Made by a program: the position numbers and the translations under genes. From Elusimicrobiota bacterium (GTDB taxonomy: Bacteria; Elusimicrobiota; Elusimicrobia; Elusimicrobiales; UBA9959), in NCBI GenBank assembly GCA_009773155.1, contig WOVA01000008.1:1-64000 (forward strand): DNA of 64,000 bases, in the 5' to 3' direction. How positions within the stretch are numbered: the first letter of the stretch is position 1; each line of letters opens with the position of its first letter. The notes beneath the pieces are model-generated. The model made no database searches, was not told the origin of the DNA, and worked only from the letters and a program-made list of their open reading frames with translations. This document shows, in pieces, positions 7,903 through 17,143 of the stretch.

Positions 7903-8583
7903 ATGCTCAAAGACATCTCCAATCTTTTCGTCCAGCCCGTGCTCAACGTCTGGCATATCTTCGCCAACTACCTGCCCAACGTCATCGCGGCCCTCATCTT
8001 CATACTCTTCGGGCTTTTCATGGCCCGGGTGTTCAGCTCCGTCGCCGAGAACTTCCTGCGCCGGCTCAAGCTCGACTCTTATACCAGCCGCATCGGCGTG
8101 AACGAGGTGCTGGCCCGTTTCGGGCTCGGGAAGTCGCTGGTCACCGTGATCGGCTTCGTCATCTACTGGTCGCTGATACTGGTGTTCTTTGTTTCGGCCG
8201 CCAACGTTCTAAATCTCACCGTGATCTCGGCCATACTCGAGCGTTTCATCATGGATTTCATGCCCAGGATAACCGCCGCTATCTTTATAGCCTTCGGCGG
8301 CCTGCTCTTCGCCAGGTTCCTTTCCGAGGTCGTGAGTAATTCGGCCACCGCCAACAACCTGCGCGGCGGACGAGTCCTCTCGCAGATAGTTTATTTTACC
8401 GTCATCGTCTTCGCGGCCATCATAGCGCTGGAGCAGATGGGCATAGCGATGGAGACTATACGCTCCAGCCTGAGCATAGTGCTGGGCTCCTTCGGCCTTG
8501 CCTTTGCCATAGCCTTCGGGCTCGGCGCCAAGGACGCGGCCGCCTCCCTGATAAAGACCATGTTCCAGGACGATAAGAAATAG
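7903..8583 (+). CDS. Mechanosensitive-channel-related TM-helix protein
   Basis: 226 residues with four hydrophobic helices. The last (SSLSIVLGSFGLAFAIAFGLGAKDAAASLI) resembles the pore helix TM3 of MscS, and an internal repeat (VIAALIFILFGLFMARVFSSVAENF / ITAAIFIAFGGLLFARFLSEVV) is typical of the 'conserved TM helix' family. The beta domain and cytoplasmic vestibule of MscS are absent; the protein stops right after the pore helix. A role in osmotic or envelope stress is inferred from family only. AAGGAGGAC lies 12-19 nt upstream of the ATG. Confidence 0.75.
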   Translation: MLKDISNLFVQPVLNVWHIFANYLPNVIAALIFILFGLFMARVFSSVAENFLRRLKLDSYTSRIGVNEVLARFGLGKSLVTVIGFVIYWSLILVFFVSAANVLNLTVISAILERFIMDFMPRITAAIFIAFGGLLFARFLSEVVSNSATANNLRGGRVLSQIVYFTVIVFAAIIALEQMGIAMETIRSSLSIVLGSFGLAFAIAFGLGAKDAAASLIKTMFQDDKK

Positions 8584-8600
8584 GTCCGGGTCCCGTCGTC

Positions 8601-8642
8601 AAAAGAAGAGGCCCCGGGGTGACCCGGGGCCTCTTCTTTTTT
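8601..8642. terminator. Bidirectional terminator between the TM-helix gene and rpoD
   Basis: An 18-bp perfect stem AAAAGAAGAGGCCCCGGG with its complement, GTGA loop, A-run on the left and T-run on the right; it serves both converging genes. Confidence 0.88.
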
Positions 8643-8659
8643 GCCGGCGCGGCGGCGGC

Positions 8660-10369
8660 TCAGTCTATGTAGTCCCTGAGCATCTTGCTGCGGCTGGGGT
8701 GGCGCAGCTTGCGTATGGCCTTAGCCTCGATCTGGCGCACGCGCTCGCGCGTGACGCGGAAGATCTTGCCGACTTCTTCGAGCGTCCGGGGATAGCCGGT
8801 CTCTATGCCGAAGCGCAGCTTGATTATCTTGGCCTCGCGTTCGGTCAGCGTCGAGAGTATCTTGGTGACCTCGCGGCGGCGCAGCAGCTCGATGGCCGAG
8901 TGGGACGGCGGGAGGCCGGTCTTATCCTCGATGAAGTCCTCCAGGTGCGAGTCCTCGTCCTCGCCTATAGGCGTGGAGAGCGAGATCGGGTCCTGCATGA
9001 TCTTCAGCGCGTTCTTCACTTTATCCATCGAGATATGCATATGCTTGGAGTATTCCTCGATGTTGGGGTCGCGGCCGAACTCCTGGCGGTAGCGGCGCGT
9101 GACCTTCATGAGCTTGGAGACCAGTTCCTTCATGTGCACCGGGATGCGGATGGTGCGCGCCTGGTCGGCGATCGCGCGGTTGATGCTCTGGCGTATCCAC
9201 CAGGTGGCGTAGGTGGAGAACTTGAAGCCGCGGTTGTACTCGAACTTCTCGACGGCCTTCATCAGGCCGAGGCCGCCCTCCTGTATCAGGTCCGAGAGCT
9301 CCAGGTTGGAGTTGACGTGCTTCTTGGCTATCGAGACCACCAGGCGCAGGTTGGCCTTGATCAGCTTGAGCTTATCCTGCAGGATCTGGTTCTCGAGGAA
9401 GGTTATCTTGTCGTTGAGCGAGAGGAACTCGTCGGCGCCCAGCGGCAGCGTGCGCAGCAGGTGATACTCGCGGTCCTTGATCGCGCGGATGTTCTCCAGC
9501 GCGGCGTCGAGCTCGGGGGGATTGTAGCCCCACTTGGAGCGGAAGACCGCCGGCTTAAGACGGCCCTTCTTTACCAGGTTGTGGTCCGACTGTATCTTGT
9601 CGAGGTCGCCGTAATGCTTCTGGTAGCGCTCCAGCTCGATCCGGAACTCCTTGACCTTGTGCGCCAGGTTCTTGATCTTGTTGGTCAGGCGCTTGATCTT
9701 CTCCTGGTTGAGGTTGAGGTTGATGATGTTCTTGACGATGTCCTTGCGCTTCTTGTCCATCTCGTGCGAGAGCTTCTTCTTCTGCTCGTTGGGCAGGTTG
9801 GGTTTCCTGGCGCGGGCGTCCAGGGCGGCGAGCTCCTTTTCGGTGCGGGTGATGAGGTGCGCTATGTTCTTCATCTTGCGCTTCATCGCCGAGAGCTCCT
9901 GGTTGGACTTGCGGCCGCGGGGCATGAGCTCCTTGGTCGTCATCTCGTCCTGCTCTATGAGCATCTCCCAGCTGCGGATCTCGCGCATCGTGATGGGCGA
10001 TTCCAGCACCAGCATGCGCAGTTCCTTCTCGCGCTCGCGGATGTTGCGGGCCAGCGTGACTTCTTCGTCGCGGGCCAGCAGCGGCACCTTGCCCATCTCG
10101 CTGAGGTACATGCGTATCGAGTTGGAGACGTCGGGGGCCGCGTCCCACTCCACCGTGTAAGCCTCGCGCTCGGCGGCGGCGACCAGCTTGAACTTCTTGC
10201 GGTCGACGACGTCGATGCCGAGGTCCTCCAGCGTGGTCATCAGGTTGTCTATCTCCTCGCTGGACATCGAGGCGTTGGTCAGCGAGCGGTTCATCTCCTC
10301 GAGGGTGATGTAGCCGTGCTCCTTGCCGAGCTCGACGAGGTCCCTTAAAGCTTTTTTTGGCTGGGCCAT
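8660..10369 (-). CDS. rpoD: Primary RNA polymerase sigma factor (sigma-70)
   Basis: The housekeeping sigma factor; 569 residues. Region 1.1 is at about residues 1-65, region 1.2 follows ([19 protein letters not shown]), then a large lysine-rich non-conserved insertion. Regions 2.1-2.4 contain [17 protein letters not shown] and [17 protein letters not shown], region 3 contains IPVHM onward, and region 4.2 is the helix-turn-helix [23 protein letters not shown]. Region 2.4 residues support recognition of TATAAT-type -10 boxes, as seen throughout the window. It is the last gene of hinT-rpsU-dnaG-rpoD, 10 nt after dnaG. Confidence 0.97.
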   Translation of the reverse strand: MAQPKKALRDLVELGKEHGYITLEEMNRSLTNASMSSEEIDNLMTTLEDLGIDVVDRKKFKLVAAAEREAYTVEWDAAPDVSNSIRMYLSEMGKVPLLARDEEVTLARNIREREKELRMLVLESPITMREIRSWEMLIEQDEMTTKELMPRGRKSNQELSAMKRKMKNIAHLITRTEKELAALDARARKPNLPNEQKKKLSHEMDKKRKDIVKNIINLNLNQEKIKRLTNKIKNLAHKVKEFRIELERYQKHYGDLDKIQSDHNLVKKGRLKPAVFRSKWGYNPPELDAALENIRAIKDREYHLLRTLPLGADEFLSLNDKITFLENQILQDKLKLIKANLRLVVSIAKKHVNSNLELSDLIQEGGLGLMKAVEKFEYNRGFKFSTYATWWIRQSINRAIADQARTIRIPVHMKELVSKLMKVTRRYRQEFGRDPNIEEYSKHMHISMDKVKNALKIMQDPISLSTPIGEDEDSHLEDFIEDKTGLPPSHSAIELLRRREVTKILSTLTEREAKIIKLRFGIETGYPRTLEEVGKIFRVTRERVRQIEAKAIRKLRHPSRSKMLRDYID

Positions 10370-10379
10370 TTCTTTCTCC

Positions 10380-12125
10380 TTAACGTTTCTTTTTCGGGGA
10401 GGATTTTATCTCCGCCGTGATTTCCTGGAATTCCCTGAGCTGGTCCGGGTCGAGAGAGGCCATGGAGGACTTTAGTTCCTTCCAGCGCCGTTCCCGGGCG
10501 AACCGGGTTATCATCTTCGCGGCCTGTATCACGTCCGAGGCCGGGTCGGACTCGGACTCCAGCTCCTGCACCGAAAGCTTCATCACCAGCGCCGCGGCCT
10601 CCGGGCTGTCCCCGGCGAGGGCTTCCGCCAGGCCGGCGGGGGAGGCGGCCGGCGCGGCGCGCATGGCGGCCAGTACCGCGCGCGCGTCGCGATGGGACAG
10701 GTGTTCCTCCGGCAGTTCCCTGACATGGTCGCAGAGGCCGGGATTCCTGAGCAGCAGCTGCAGAAAGCCCAGCTCTATGGCCGGCGGCGCGTCCGCGCGC
10801 GCCTCGGCCGGCCGCTCGGGCCGGACATACTCGCCGGGCGCGGCCTTGGCCAGCTGGCGGGCCAGGGCCTCTTCGGGCACGGCCAGTTTGGCCGCTATGA
10901 TCCTGAGCCATTCGCTCTTGACTATCTCGTCGCGCTGCCGGGCGACGGTGTCCAGAAGTTTCGCCGCCAGGCGCGCCTTGTCCTGCGAAGAAAGTTTGTC
11001 GGCGCCGCCGGGGGCCAGCAGCCGCAGCTTGAACTCCACCGGGTCCATGCCGGAGGTCAGGCGCTTCTCCAGCTCCGCCGCGCCGGACTTGATCGCCAGT
11101 TCGTCGGGATCCTTGGCGGGGGAGAAATCGGCGGCCTTGACGTAGAGGCCGGCGTCCATGAAGATCTCGGCGGCGCGCACGGCCGCGTTCCTGCCCGCGT
11201 TGTCGGAATCGAAGGCGATCGTTATCTCCGCCGAATAGCGCGAGAGCTGGTGGGCGTGGTCGGAGGTCAGCGCCGTGCCCAGGGGCGCCACGGCGAAGGA
11301 GGCGCCGGCCTGGTGGCAGGCGATGACGTCCATGTAGCCCTCCACCACGGCGACCCGGCCCTTCTTGCGTATCTCGGGCAGGGCCTCGTAAAGCCCGTAG
11401 AGCGTGCGGCGCTTGGGGAAGAGGACGGTCTCCGGCGAGTTGAGGTACTTGGGCTCGGAGGAGTCCAGTACCCGGCCGCCGAAGGCTATGACGTCGCCCG
11501 CCGGGTTGCGTATCGGGAATATCACCCGTTCGCGGAAATAGTCGCTGATCCTGCCGCCGTCGCGCGTGGAGGCCAGGCCGGCCATGAAGAGCAGATCGGC
11601 GGAGAAGCCGCGAGACTTTAGTTCCCTGGCTACCGGGGCGTCGCCGCCAGGCGCCCAGCCCAGCATGAAGCGCTCTATGGTCTCGTCGGAAAGCTGGCGG
11701 TCCCGCAGGTAGGCGAGGGCCGTTTTGCCCTCGGAGGAAAAGAGAAATTTGGAGTACAGGGCCGCGGCGGCGGTCATTAGCTTCTTGAGCTCGGTGCGCT
11801 CTTTTTCGCGCGCGGAGAGGGCGCCGTCCCGGTCCCGCTTCCACTCCACGCCGGCCCGCTGGGCCAGACGCTCGGCGGCCTCGGGGAAACTCAGCCCCTC
11901 TATGTCGCGCAGGAAGGTGAAGATGTCGCCGCCCTTGTTGCAGCCGAAGCAGTAGAAGATCTGCTTGTCCTGGCTGACCGTGAACGAGGGAGTCCGCTCG
12001 CTGTGGAACGGGCAGCAGGCCTTGTAGTTCCTGCCGGCCCGCTTGAGCGAGGGGACATAGTCGCGCACCAGGTCGACTATGTCGACCCGCGTGCGGATCT
12101 CGTTTATGGGGTCTTCGGGGCGCAT
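10380..12125 (-). CDS. dnaG: DNA primase
   Basis: Synthesises RNA primers for replication. 581 residues from ATG 12125, which is preferred over an in-frame TTG at 12152 because AGGAAGAA lies just upstream. The CHC2 zinc finger is C38-x2-H41 ... C59-x2-C62 ([11 protein letters not shown]...FYCFGC). The Toprim domain contains [17 protein letters not shown] and the acidic [11 protein letters not shown] motif. The C-terminal helicase-binding domain is present but diverged. It lies between rpsU and rpoD as in the classical macromolecular synthesis operon. Confidence 0.96.
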   Translation of the reverse strand: MRPEDPINEIRTRVDIVDLVRDYVPSLKRAGRNYKACCPFHSERTPSFTVSQDKQIFYCFGCNKGGDIFTFLRDIEGLSFPEAAERLAQRAGVEWKRDRDGALSAREKERTELKKLMTAAAALYSKFLFSSEGKTALAYLRDRQLSDETIERFMLGWAPGGDAPVARELKSRGFSADLLFMAGLASTRDGGRISDYFRERVIFPIRNPAGDVIAFGGRVLDSSEPKYLNSPETVLFPKRRTLYGLYEALPEIRKKGRVAVVEGYMDVIACHQAGASFAVAPLGTALTSDHAHQLSRYSAEITIAFDSDNAGRNAAVRAAEIFMDAGLYVKAADFSPAKDPDELAIKSGAAELEKRLTSGMDPVEFKLRLLAPGGADKLSSQDKARLAAKLLDTVARQRDEIVKSEWLRIIAAKLAVPEEALARQLAKAAPGEYVRPERPAEARADAPPAIELGFLQLLLRNPGLCDHVRELPEEHLSHRDARAVLAAMRAAPAASPAGLAEALAGDSPEAAALVMKLSVQELESESDPASDVIQAAKMITRFARERRWKELKSSMASLDPDQLREFQEITAEIKSSPKKKR

Positions 12126-12152
12126 GCGTTCTTCCTGAAGAATAAGGCGCAA

Positions 12153-12179
12153 CGCCTTCCCCCCGGAGGGGGGAAGGCG
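12153..12179. promoter_or_regulatory. Perfect 12-bp hairpin in the rpsU-dnaG gap (possible attenuator/processing site)
   Basis: CGCCTTCCCCCC pairs with GGGGGGAAGGCG around a 3-nt loop. On the minus strand it is followed by TTGCGCCTTATTCTT, only mildly T-rich. A second GC-rich hairpin (about 12208-12233, GGCCCGC/GCGGGCC) precedes it. In E. coli the same gap carries a partial terminator that lowers dnaG relative to rpsU; a similar role is inferred. Confidence 0.55.
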
Positions 12180-12241
12180 CTACGCGGCTGCCTTGTGTTC
12201 GCTTAGGGCCCGCGCCGCGGGAGCCGCGGGCCGTGGGCGCT

Positions 12242-12430
12242 CTAGTAGCGCCGGCCCTTGCGCATCTTGCGCCGGGCTTCCTGGGACTTGAGCTTGCGCT
12301 TGGCGCCGGGAGACAGGTAATGTTCCCTGCGCTTTATCTCCTTAAGGATGCCGTTGCGCTCGCACTCGTGCTTAAAGCGCCTCAGGGCTTCCTCTACGGA
12401 TTCTTCGTCGCGTACTTTTACGAATACCAC
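12242..12430 (-). CDS. rpsU: 30S ribosomal protein bS21
   Basis: 62 residues: VFVKVRDEESVEEALRRFKHEC (in part) is the family signature, followed by a basic C-terminus (KRKLKSQEARRKMRKGRRY). The start is GTG with AAGGTGGTG upstream. It sits between hinT and dnaG and two hairpins separate it from dnaG. Confidence 0.95.
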   Translation of the reverse strand: MVFVKVRDEESVEEALRRFKHECERNGILKEIKRREHYLSPGAKRKLKSQEARRKMRKGRRY

Positions 12431-12480
12431 GTTATCACCACCTTGTCGCGTAAACCGTCGTTATCAAATTTTTCCGCCGC

Positions 12481-12822
12481 CTAGCCCGGGGGCCATTGCA
12501 GGCGCCTGCCGCCGAGGAGGTGGTAGTGGAGATGGTCCACCGCCTGGCCGGCCTTGCGCCCGTTGTTGACTACCAGCCTGAATCCGTCGCCTATGCCCAT
12601 CTGCGCCGCTATTTTGGCTGCCGCCAGCTGAATGCGGCCCAGCATGGCCTCGTCCTCCGGAACTGCGTCCGAAAGCTTCGCGATGTGCTTCTTGGGCACT
12701 ATGAGAACGTGGGTGGGGGCCTGGGGGTTGAGGTCCAGGAACGCCACCAGGTCCCCGTCGTCCAGGACTATCCTGGCCTTGGCCTCTCCAGAGGCTATCT
12801 TGCAGAAAATACAGTCGGACAT
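12481..12822 (-). CDS. hinT: HIT-family purine nucleoside phosphoramidase
   Basis: 113 residues of the HinT type: the N-terminal CIFCKIASGE motif with the Cys-x2-Cys pattern, and the histidine triad HLHYHLLGGR near the C-terminus. It hydrolyses AMP-lysine-type phosphoramidates; its physiological role is not clear in most bacteria. It is the first gene upstream of rpsU. A TAAAAT box lies 12 nt before the ATG and there is no Shine-Dalgarno, so its leader would be only about 5 nt. Confidence 0.92.
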   Translation of the reverse strand: MSDCIFCKIASGEAKARIVLDDGDLVAFLDLNPQAPTHVLIVPKKHIAKLSDAVPEDEAMLGRIQLAAAKIAAQMGIGDGFRLVVNNGRKAGQAVDHLHYHLLGGRRLQWPPG

Positions 12823-12878
12823 GCGCGAGGGTCTATTTTATCTTATTAATAGGCGGCAGGCAATAAGGAGAACATAAA

Positions 12879-12971
12879 GGGGACGTTGTTTAGTTCTTTA
12901 GTTTTCGCTGTTTCAGTGGCTTAATAGGGGCCTCTGGAGGGTCGAAAACTAAAGAACTAAACAACGTCCCC
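12879..12971. repeat. Family C intergenic hairpin, perfect 29-bp arms
   Basis: Arms 12879-12907 and 12943-12971 are perfect inverse complements (GGGGACGTTGTTTAGTTC...), separated by 35 nt. Same arm length and nearly the same spacer as the copy at 29877, but a different arm sequence apart from the GGGGAC end. It lies between hinT and the pseudophosphatase gene. Confidence 0.9.
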
Positions 12972-12980
12972 CTGCCGCGC

Positions 12981-13565
12981 CTACAGGCGGGAGAGGGGGA
13001 GAGTGGTTTCGCCGTAGCGGCCGGGGGTCTGGGCCGCCGTGAACCGGGACTTGGGGTTCTTCAGCACCCGGACCGGGGTTATGTCCAGCTGCCTGGCCAG
13101 CGTCACCTGTTCGTCCGAGACGGCAAAATAGAGGGTATAGTCCTTTTTCCTGAGCAGGTCCGCCCTTTCCTCCGCGGAGATGAAGTGCATCTCCGCGGCC
13201 GGGGGCATTCGCCGGGCGGCGAGGGCTTCGGACCCTTCGCGGCCCCGCTCGGCTATGAGCTCCACCCTGAAGCCGGCCAGGCGCAGCGCCCAGGACGCCA
13301 GCCAGGGGGCCGGTTTGGTCCGCTCGGGGCCGTCGGAGCGGTTGACCAGGTTCCAGTAATCGGCGGAGCCGCCGGGCAGGCCCCGCGCGTCGGCTTTGGC
13401 GAAGACGGGGGTGGTCCAGGCGTAGCCGTCGTCGTACTCGAAGGCCGCCGAGGCGCCCAGGACGGTGGAGGTGGCGAAGATCACCGCCCAGGTGGCGGCG
13501 AAGAAGACGAAGGTCCTAAACCAGAAGAGTCCGCTCATGAGGATGCCTGTGATCCAGACGGGCAT
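12981..13565 (-). CDS. Degenerate class B (AphA-like) HAD acid phosphatase, membrane-anchored
   Basis: 194 residues. An N-terminal hydrophobic segment (FWFRTFVFFAATWAVIFATS) is followed by a domain that lines up with AphA-type class B phosphatases: FEYDDGYAWTTPVF for the FDIDDTVLFSSP motif and YFAVSDEQVTLARQLDITPVRVL for [23 protein letters not shown], and it shares the C-terminal P-x2-GxYGE-type ending. The nucleophile Asp is Glu, the following Thr is Gly, the motif II Thr is lost and motif IV keeps one of three acidic residues. It is probably not catalytic. GGAG lies 7 nt upstream of the ATG; the preceding gene ends 1 nt before it. Confidence 0.65.
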   Translation of the reverse strand: MPVWITGILMSGLFWFRTFVFFAATWAVIFATSTVLGASAAFEYDDGYAWTTPVFAKADARGLPGGSADYWNLVNRSDGPERTKPAPWLASWALRLAGFRVELIAERGREGSEALAARRMPPAAEMHFISAEERADLLRKKDYTLYFAVSDEQVTLARQLDITPVRVLKNPKSRFTAAQTPGRYGETTLPLSRL

Positions 13566-13566
13566 A

Positions 13567-14997
13567 TCAGAACTCCATTCCCGCCATCGCGGGCCTCGCC
13601 GGCTGGCGGTGGCCCAGGCACCAGCGCAGCGTGTCGCGCACCGGGTGCCTGGAATTGGAGAACTCCATCGCCGTGGAGAGGATGGTGTATTCGGTCTCGC
13701 TGACCATTGAGTCGGGTATCGCCACCCGGTAGAGCCGCCCCGGCTGTATCGGCTGGCCGTCGGCCTCCCCGGCGCCGCTGGCCGCGTCGTAGGAGACTCC
13801 CGCGTAGGAGAGACGCCGGCCCGCCGAGTCGCGCAGGAATTCCAGCAACTCCTGACCGCGTATCTTGACGAAGACCACGCTGTTCTCGCCTGGGAGCGCC
13901 CTGTAGAGGTCCCCGAGTTTCACCTCGCCGCGCGGCAGGGGAGCCCGCATATCGGCGGGGTCGAAGATGGCCGCGTCGCCGCGGGCCCAGCGCTTCAGGC
14001 AGGCGGCGGCCCAGGCGCCCGCGGTGGAGGGGCCCGAATTGCCGGGTTCAAGAGGGTAGGGTAATGTGCCTATCACCCGGTCCAGCGTGGCCTGTGCTCC
14101 GCTGCGGTGTGAGTCCAGCATGGCCTCTACGGCCGGGTCCGAGCCATGCTTCTCCGCGTCCAGCCGGATGGTCCCGTGGGAGGCGTCGGCGAGGCCGCCT
14201 TTCGGCGAGAGCCTGAGCTCCACCCGGTTGAGACCGTCGAGCACCGGCACGACCAGCGTGCCCTTGTAAGTGAAGCGTTTCGTCACCGCGGGCGACTTAA
14301 CCAGCGCCAGGTTCACCCGGCCGTTGAAGTGGCCCAGGAAATACTTGAGAAACTCCATGGCCCCGTCGCCTTCGCCTATCTCCAGCAGGACGGCCTTTAT
14401 GCCGGCTCCGGCGGCGGACATTTCCTTGAGCGCCAGTTCGACCTCGTAGGTCTCCTTCTCGAACTTATAGCGGACGCCGTACTTGGGCCAGACGAGCTTG
14501 TCCGGCTGCGGGGCGGTGAGGACCGCCAGCCCGAGGGAAGTGCCGCCGACGGCGGAGGTGACAGAGCGGCCGGCGAAAGGGAGCCTCTTGCCGCTCTTGA
14601 GATACAGGTTGGAGCCGAGCAGCGGGAGGGGTGAGTCTTTAAGGGCCCGCTCCACGCGGGCCGGGTCCAGGTCCAGGTCTTCGCCGAGCAGTCCCGCCGC
14701 GGCGTAGGGCATGCCGGCCATGCATTCGGCAGCGGCCTTGGCGCGCTGGGGCAGGCTCTCCGGCGGGCCGGAGAGCCACGGGCCGGCGTGGAAAAGCAGA
14801 AAGGGCCGCTCTTCATTCTCGATGACTTTCTTGAGAACGGGGAAGCCGGCCGGCGCGGGCCCTTCGTCCTCGGGGGAGCGGAGCGTCCAGCCCCGGGCGT
14901 CGGATGTGAGGTAAACGACCACCGAATCCCGCCAGGAGCAGGAGGCGAGCAGCAGCGGAGCGGAAAGGAGGAGCGCTCTAAGCGTTCTTTTAGTCAT
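13567..14997 (-). CDS. Lipoprotein paralogue of 5'-nucleotidase with a lost active site
   Basis: 476 residues with signal peptide and lipobox LLLASC (Cys20). It matches the neighbouring UshA-like protein end to end. VVYLTSDARGW replaces VYHTSDVHGW (His lost), HAGPWLSG replaces GGDMFQG (Asp lost), and GEDLD replaces GNHDYD (Asn-His lost); no GGHNH motif is found. The C-terminal nucleotide-binding domain is better kept (GEVKLGDLYRALPGENSVV). It may bind a nucleotide or scaffold its paralogue rather than hydrolyse. It overlaps the upstream gene by 8 bp. Confidence 0.7.
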   Translation of the reverse strand: MTKRTLRALLLSAPLLLASCSWRDSVVVYLTSDARGWTLRSPEDEGPAPAGFPVLKKVIENEERPFLLFHAGPWLSGPPESLPQRAKAAAECMAGMPYAAAGLLGEDLDLDPARVERALKDSPLPLLGSNLYLKSGKRLPFAGRSVTSAVGGTSLGLAVLTAPQPDKLVWPKYGVRYKFEKETYEVELALKEMSAAGAGIKAVLLEIGEGDGAMEFLKYFLGHFNGRVNLALVKSPAVTKRFTYKGTLVVPVLDGLNRVELRLSPKGGLADASHGTIRLDAEKHGSDPAVEAMLDSHRSGAQATLDRVIGTLPYPLEPGNSGPSTAGAWAAACLKRWARGDAAIFDPADMRAPLPRGEVKLGDLYRALPGENSVVFVKIRGQELLEFLRDSAGRRLSYAGVSYDAASGAGEADGQPIQPGRLYRVAIPDSMVSETEYTILSTAMEFSNSRHPVRDTLRWCLGHRQPARPAMAGMEF

Positions 14998-16552
14998 CCA
15001 GTCTGACTATCCTGCCGGCGTCCGCGGGGGCGGAGACGGTGCCGGCCGACTTCACGTAGGCTATCAGCGCGTCGCGCACGGGGACCATCGTGTCGGTAAG
15101 GGCCTCTCCTTCGGTGAAGACGGCGCCGCCGGTGCCGCCGGTGGTGAGGTAATTATTGGTGACTACCTTGAACTTGTCGCCGGTCTTTACGGCGCGGCCG
15201 CCGCGCTCCAGGCGTATCTCGCCGCCCTTGCCGGGTTTGAAGGAGACCTTGAGGCCGGATACCTGCAGCCCGGCCTTGCCGCCGCGGATATTGTCGCGCA
15301 GCAGTTTCTCCAGCTGGGCGCCGGTCATGGTGACCGTGACCAGCGTGTTCTCAAAAGGCATGACCTGGTATATCTCCCGCATGCGCACCGGGCCTTTCTT
15401 TATCTCGGACCTGATGCCGGCCGTGTTCTGGAAGGCTATGTCCGCCTTGACGTGGGCCTTCATCGCGTCGGTCATCCAGTTGCCGACGGCGGAATCCAGG
15501 CCCTCGAGGCTGTAGCCCAGGTCCGCGGCGGCCTCGCCGAGCTTCCGGTCCATCTCCTTGTCCACTTCGGCGGAGAAGGCCGCGATTATCTTTTTTACGT
15601 CCTCGTCCTGGCTGCTCTCGTCGGTCCAGAGCGGCACGAGCTCCGCCTTCGCCCCTTTGAACTTCCCGGTCTTGTCGTCGAAATCCAGCTCGACGCGCGT
15701 CACGTCGGTGAGACCGTAGAAACTTTCGCTGAGCAGTGTGGAGCTTTTTTCGTCGTAATAGCCCTTGAGGAGGCCGGTATGGTTGTGGCCGCCGAGCACC
15801 ACGTCTATGCCTTCCGCGGCCCGCGCGACCGCGAGAGTGCCGCCCTTGCCGCAGTGTTTCTCAAGGGCGCCGGCCGTCCAGGTGGAGACGTCCACCTTCC
15901 GGGAGGACATGCGGCCGCAGAGGCCGAAGTGCGTCAGCACTACCACGGCGTCGGGTTTGAGCGGGCGTATCTCCTCCATCCACCTGGCGGTTTCGGCCTT
16001 CTCGTCCCTGAATTCCAGGTGCTTCACGTTGAGCGGCAGCGTGGAAGTGACGGTATGCTCGCCGGCCAGCCCCAGTACCGCTATCTTTTTGCCGCCCTTC
16101 TCGAAGATCTTGTAGGGCTTGAGGTAATCCGTCCTTTCGCCGGTATCGCGGACATAGACGTTGGCCCCCAGCATCGTGAAGCTGGAGCTGGAGATCATGG
16201 TCCTGAGGCTGTCCTCGGTATAATCGTAGTCGTGATTGCCGACCACCGCGGCGTCGTAGCCGAGCGCGTTCATCAGCTCGACGGTGGTCATGCCGCGCGT
16301 GAAATTGCCTTCCGGCGTGCCCTGGAACATATCTCCTCCGTCGAGGAGCAGGTAGGGGTTTTTCTCTTTTTTGAGCAGCGCCGCGAGCGCGGGGAAGCCG
16401 CCTATCAGGCGGGAGGGGTCTTCCTTATTCCACTTGGCGGGCCTGGCGCTGTACCAGCCGTGCACGTCGCTGGTGTGGTAGACGGCTACGGTGCCCGCGT
16501 ACGAAACGGGGGCCAGGCAGAATACGAGGGCTGCTGCTATGATCTTTTTCAC
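14990..16552 (-). CDS. Secreted 5'-nucleotidase/UDP-sugar hydrolase (UshA family)
   Basis: 520 residues. The GTG at 16552 is chosen because AGGAG lies 7-8 nt upstream and it begins a signal peptide (KKIIAAALVFCLAPVSYA). All metallophosphatase motifs are intact: D29-x-H31, GGDMFQG (D74), GNHD (N106, H107), THFG and GGHNH. The C-terminal 5'-nucleotidase domain has VGNWMTDAMK and NTAGIR. It should release phosphate from extracellular nucleotides in the periplasm. It leads a three-gene set with two degenerate phosphatase relatives. Confidence 0.9.
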   Translation of the reverse strand: MKKIIAAALVFCLAPVSYAGTVAVYHTSDVHGWYSARPAKWNKEDPSRLIGGFPALAALLKKEKNPYLLLDGGDMFQGTPEGNFTRGMTTVELMNALGYDAAVVGNHDYDYTEDSLRTMISSSSFTMLGANVYVRDTGERTDYLKPYKIFEKGGKKIAVLGLAGEHTVTSTLPLNVKHLEFRDEKAETARWMEEIRPLKPDAVVVLTHFGLCGRMSSRKVDVSTWTAGALEKHCGKGGTLAVARAAEGIDVVLGGHNHTGLLKGYYDEKSSTLLSESFYGLTDVTRVELDFDDKTGKFKGAKAELVPLWTDESSQDEDVKKIIAAFSAEVDKEMDRKLGEAAADLGYSLEGLDSAVGNWMTDAMKAHVKADIAFQNTAGIRSEIKKGPVRMREIYQVMPFENTLVTVTMTGAQLEKLLRDNIRGGKAGLQVSGLKVSFKPGKGGEIRLERGGRAVKTGDKFKVVTNNYLTTGGTGGAVFTEGEALTDTMVPVRDALIAYVKSAGTVSAPADAGRIVRLDD

Positions 16553-16593
16553 GGTGTTCTCCTGTTCGCGGAAGGGCGGGTGCCGGCCCCGGG

Positions 16594-17103
16594 TCAAGGC
16601 CGGGCGAGGCGCTCCGCCTCTTCTTCGGCCCGGAAAAAACAGTTTTCCAGTCCGGAATATATGTTACTAAATTTAAGATTTTCGACGAACCTGTCCGGGT
16701 CGCTCTCCGCGGCCCGGCGGGCCAGCCTGAGTTCACGGGCGAAAGAGGCCGTGAGGGCCCCGATCTGCCCCGCGTCCGCCGGCCCGGCCTTCCCGGCGGC
16801 CAGGTCCGCTGTCAGGCGCAGGACCCGGCCGAGGCCGGCCAGGGCCTGAGGCAGCGGTTCGGGCAGAGGCGGCGGGGGGAGCAGGGCCGAGGTGCGCGCC
16901 AGGACGGCCAGCAGGGTTTCCAGCGGCTCCAGCAGGCCGGGGGCCGAAGGGTCTTTTGAAACGGCGGCGCGGGCCGCCGCCGCGACGGGGGGCAACGCCG
17001 CCAGCTCCGCGGCGTGAGGGCGGCCCGAGGCCAGGGCTTCGGCCAGGGAGGCTCCCGCGGCGGCCGCCGCTGAGACCGACTTGAGTGTGGTTCTTGTCGC
17101 CAT
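16594..17103 (-). CDS. Alanine-rich helical protein of unknown function
   Basis: No family is recognised. 169 residues, about a third Ala, mostly predicted helical, with a proline stretch (LLPPPPLPEPLP) in the middle and a more conserved-looking C-terminus (SDPDRFVENLKFSNIYSGLENCFFRAEEEAERL). There is no signal peptide. The ATG follows within a few bases of the T-run of the rpsI terminator and has no Shine-Dalgarno, so expression depends on read-through or an unseen promoter. It lies 41 nt upstream of the 5'-nucleotidase. Codon usage resembles the neighbours. Confidence 0.5.
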   Translation of the reverse strand: MATRTTLKSVSAAAAAGASLAEALASGRPHAAELAALPPVAAAARAAVSKDPSAPGLLEPLETLLAVLARTSALLPPPPLPEPLPQALAGLGRVLRLTADLAAGKAGPADAGQIGALTASFARELRLARRAAESDPDRFVENLKFSNIYSGLENCFFRAEEEAERLARP

Positions 17104-17106
17104 GGT

Positions 17107-17143
17107 AAAAAAAAGACCGCGGGAGGACGGGCCTCCCGCGGTC
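17107..17143 (-). terminator. Terminator behind rplM-rpsI
   Basis: On the minus strand GACCGCGGGAGG pairs with CCTCCCGCGGTC around CCCGT, followed by T8. It ends the ribosomal protein operon just before the 169-residue gene. Confidence 0.88.

Noticed and set aside
12126-12152. TTG start nine codons upstream for dnaG
   Set aside because: It falls in the hairpin region, adds non-conserved residues, and the ATG at 12125 has its own AGGAAG site.
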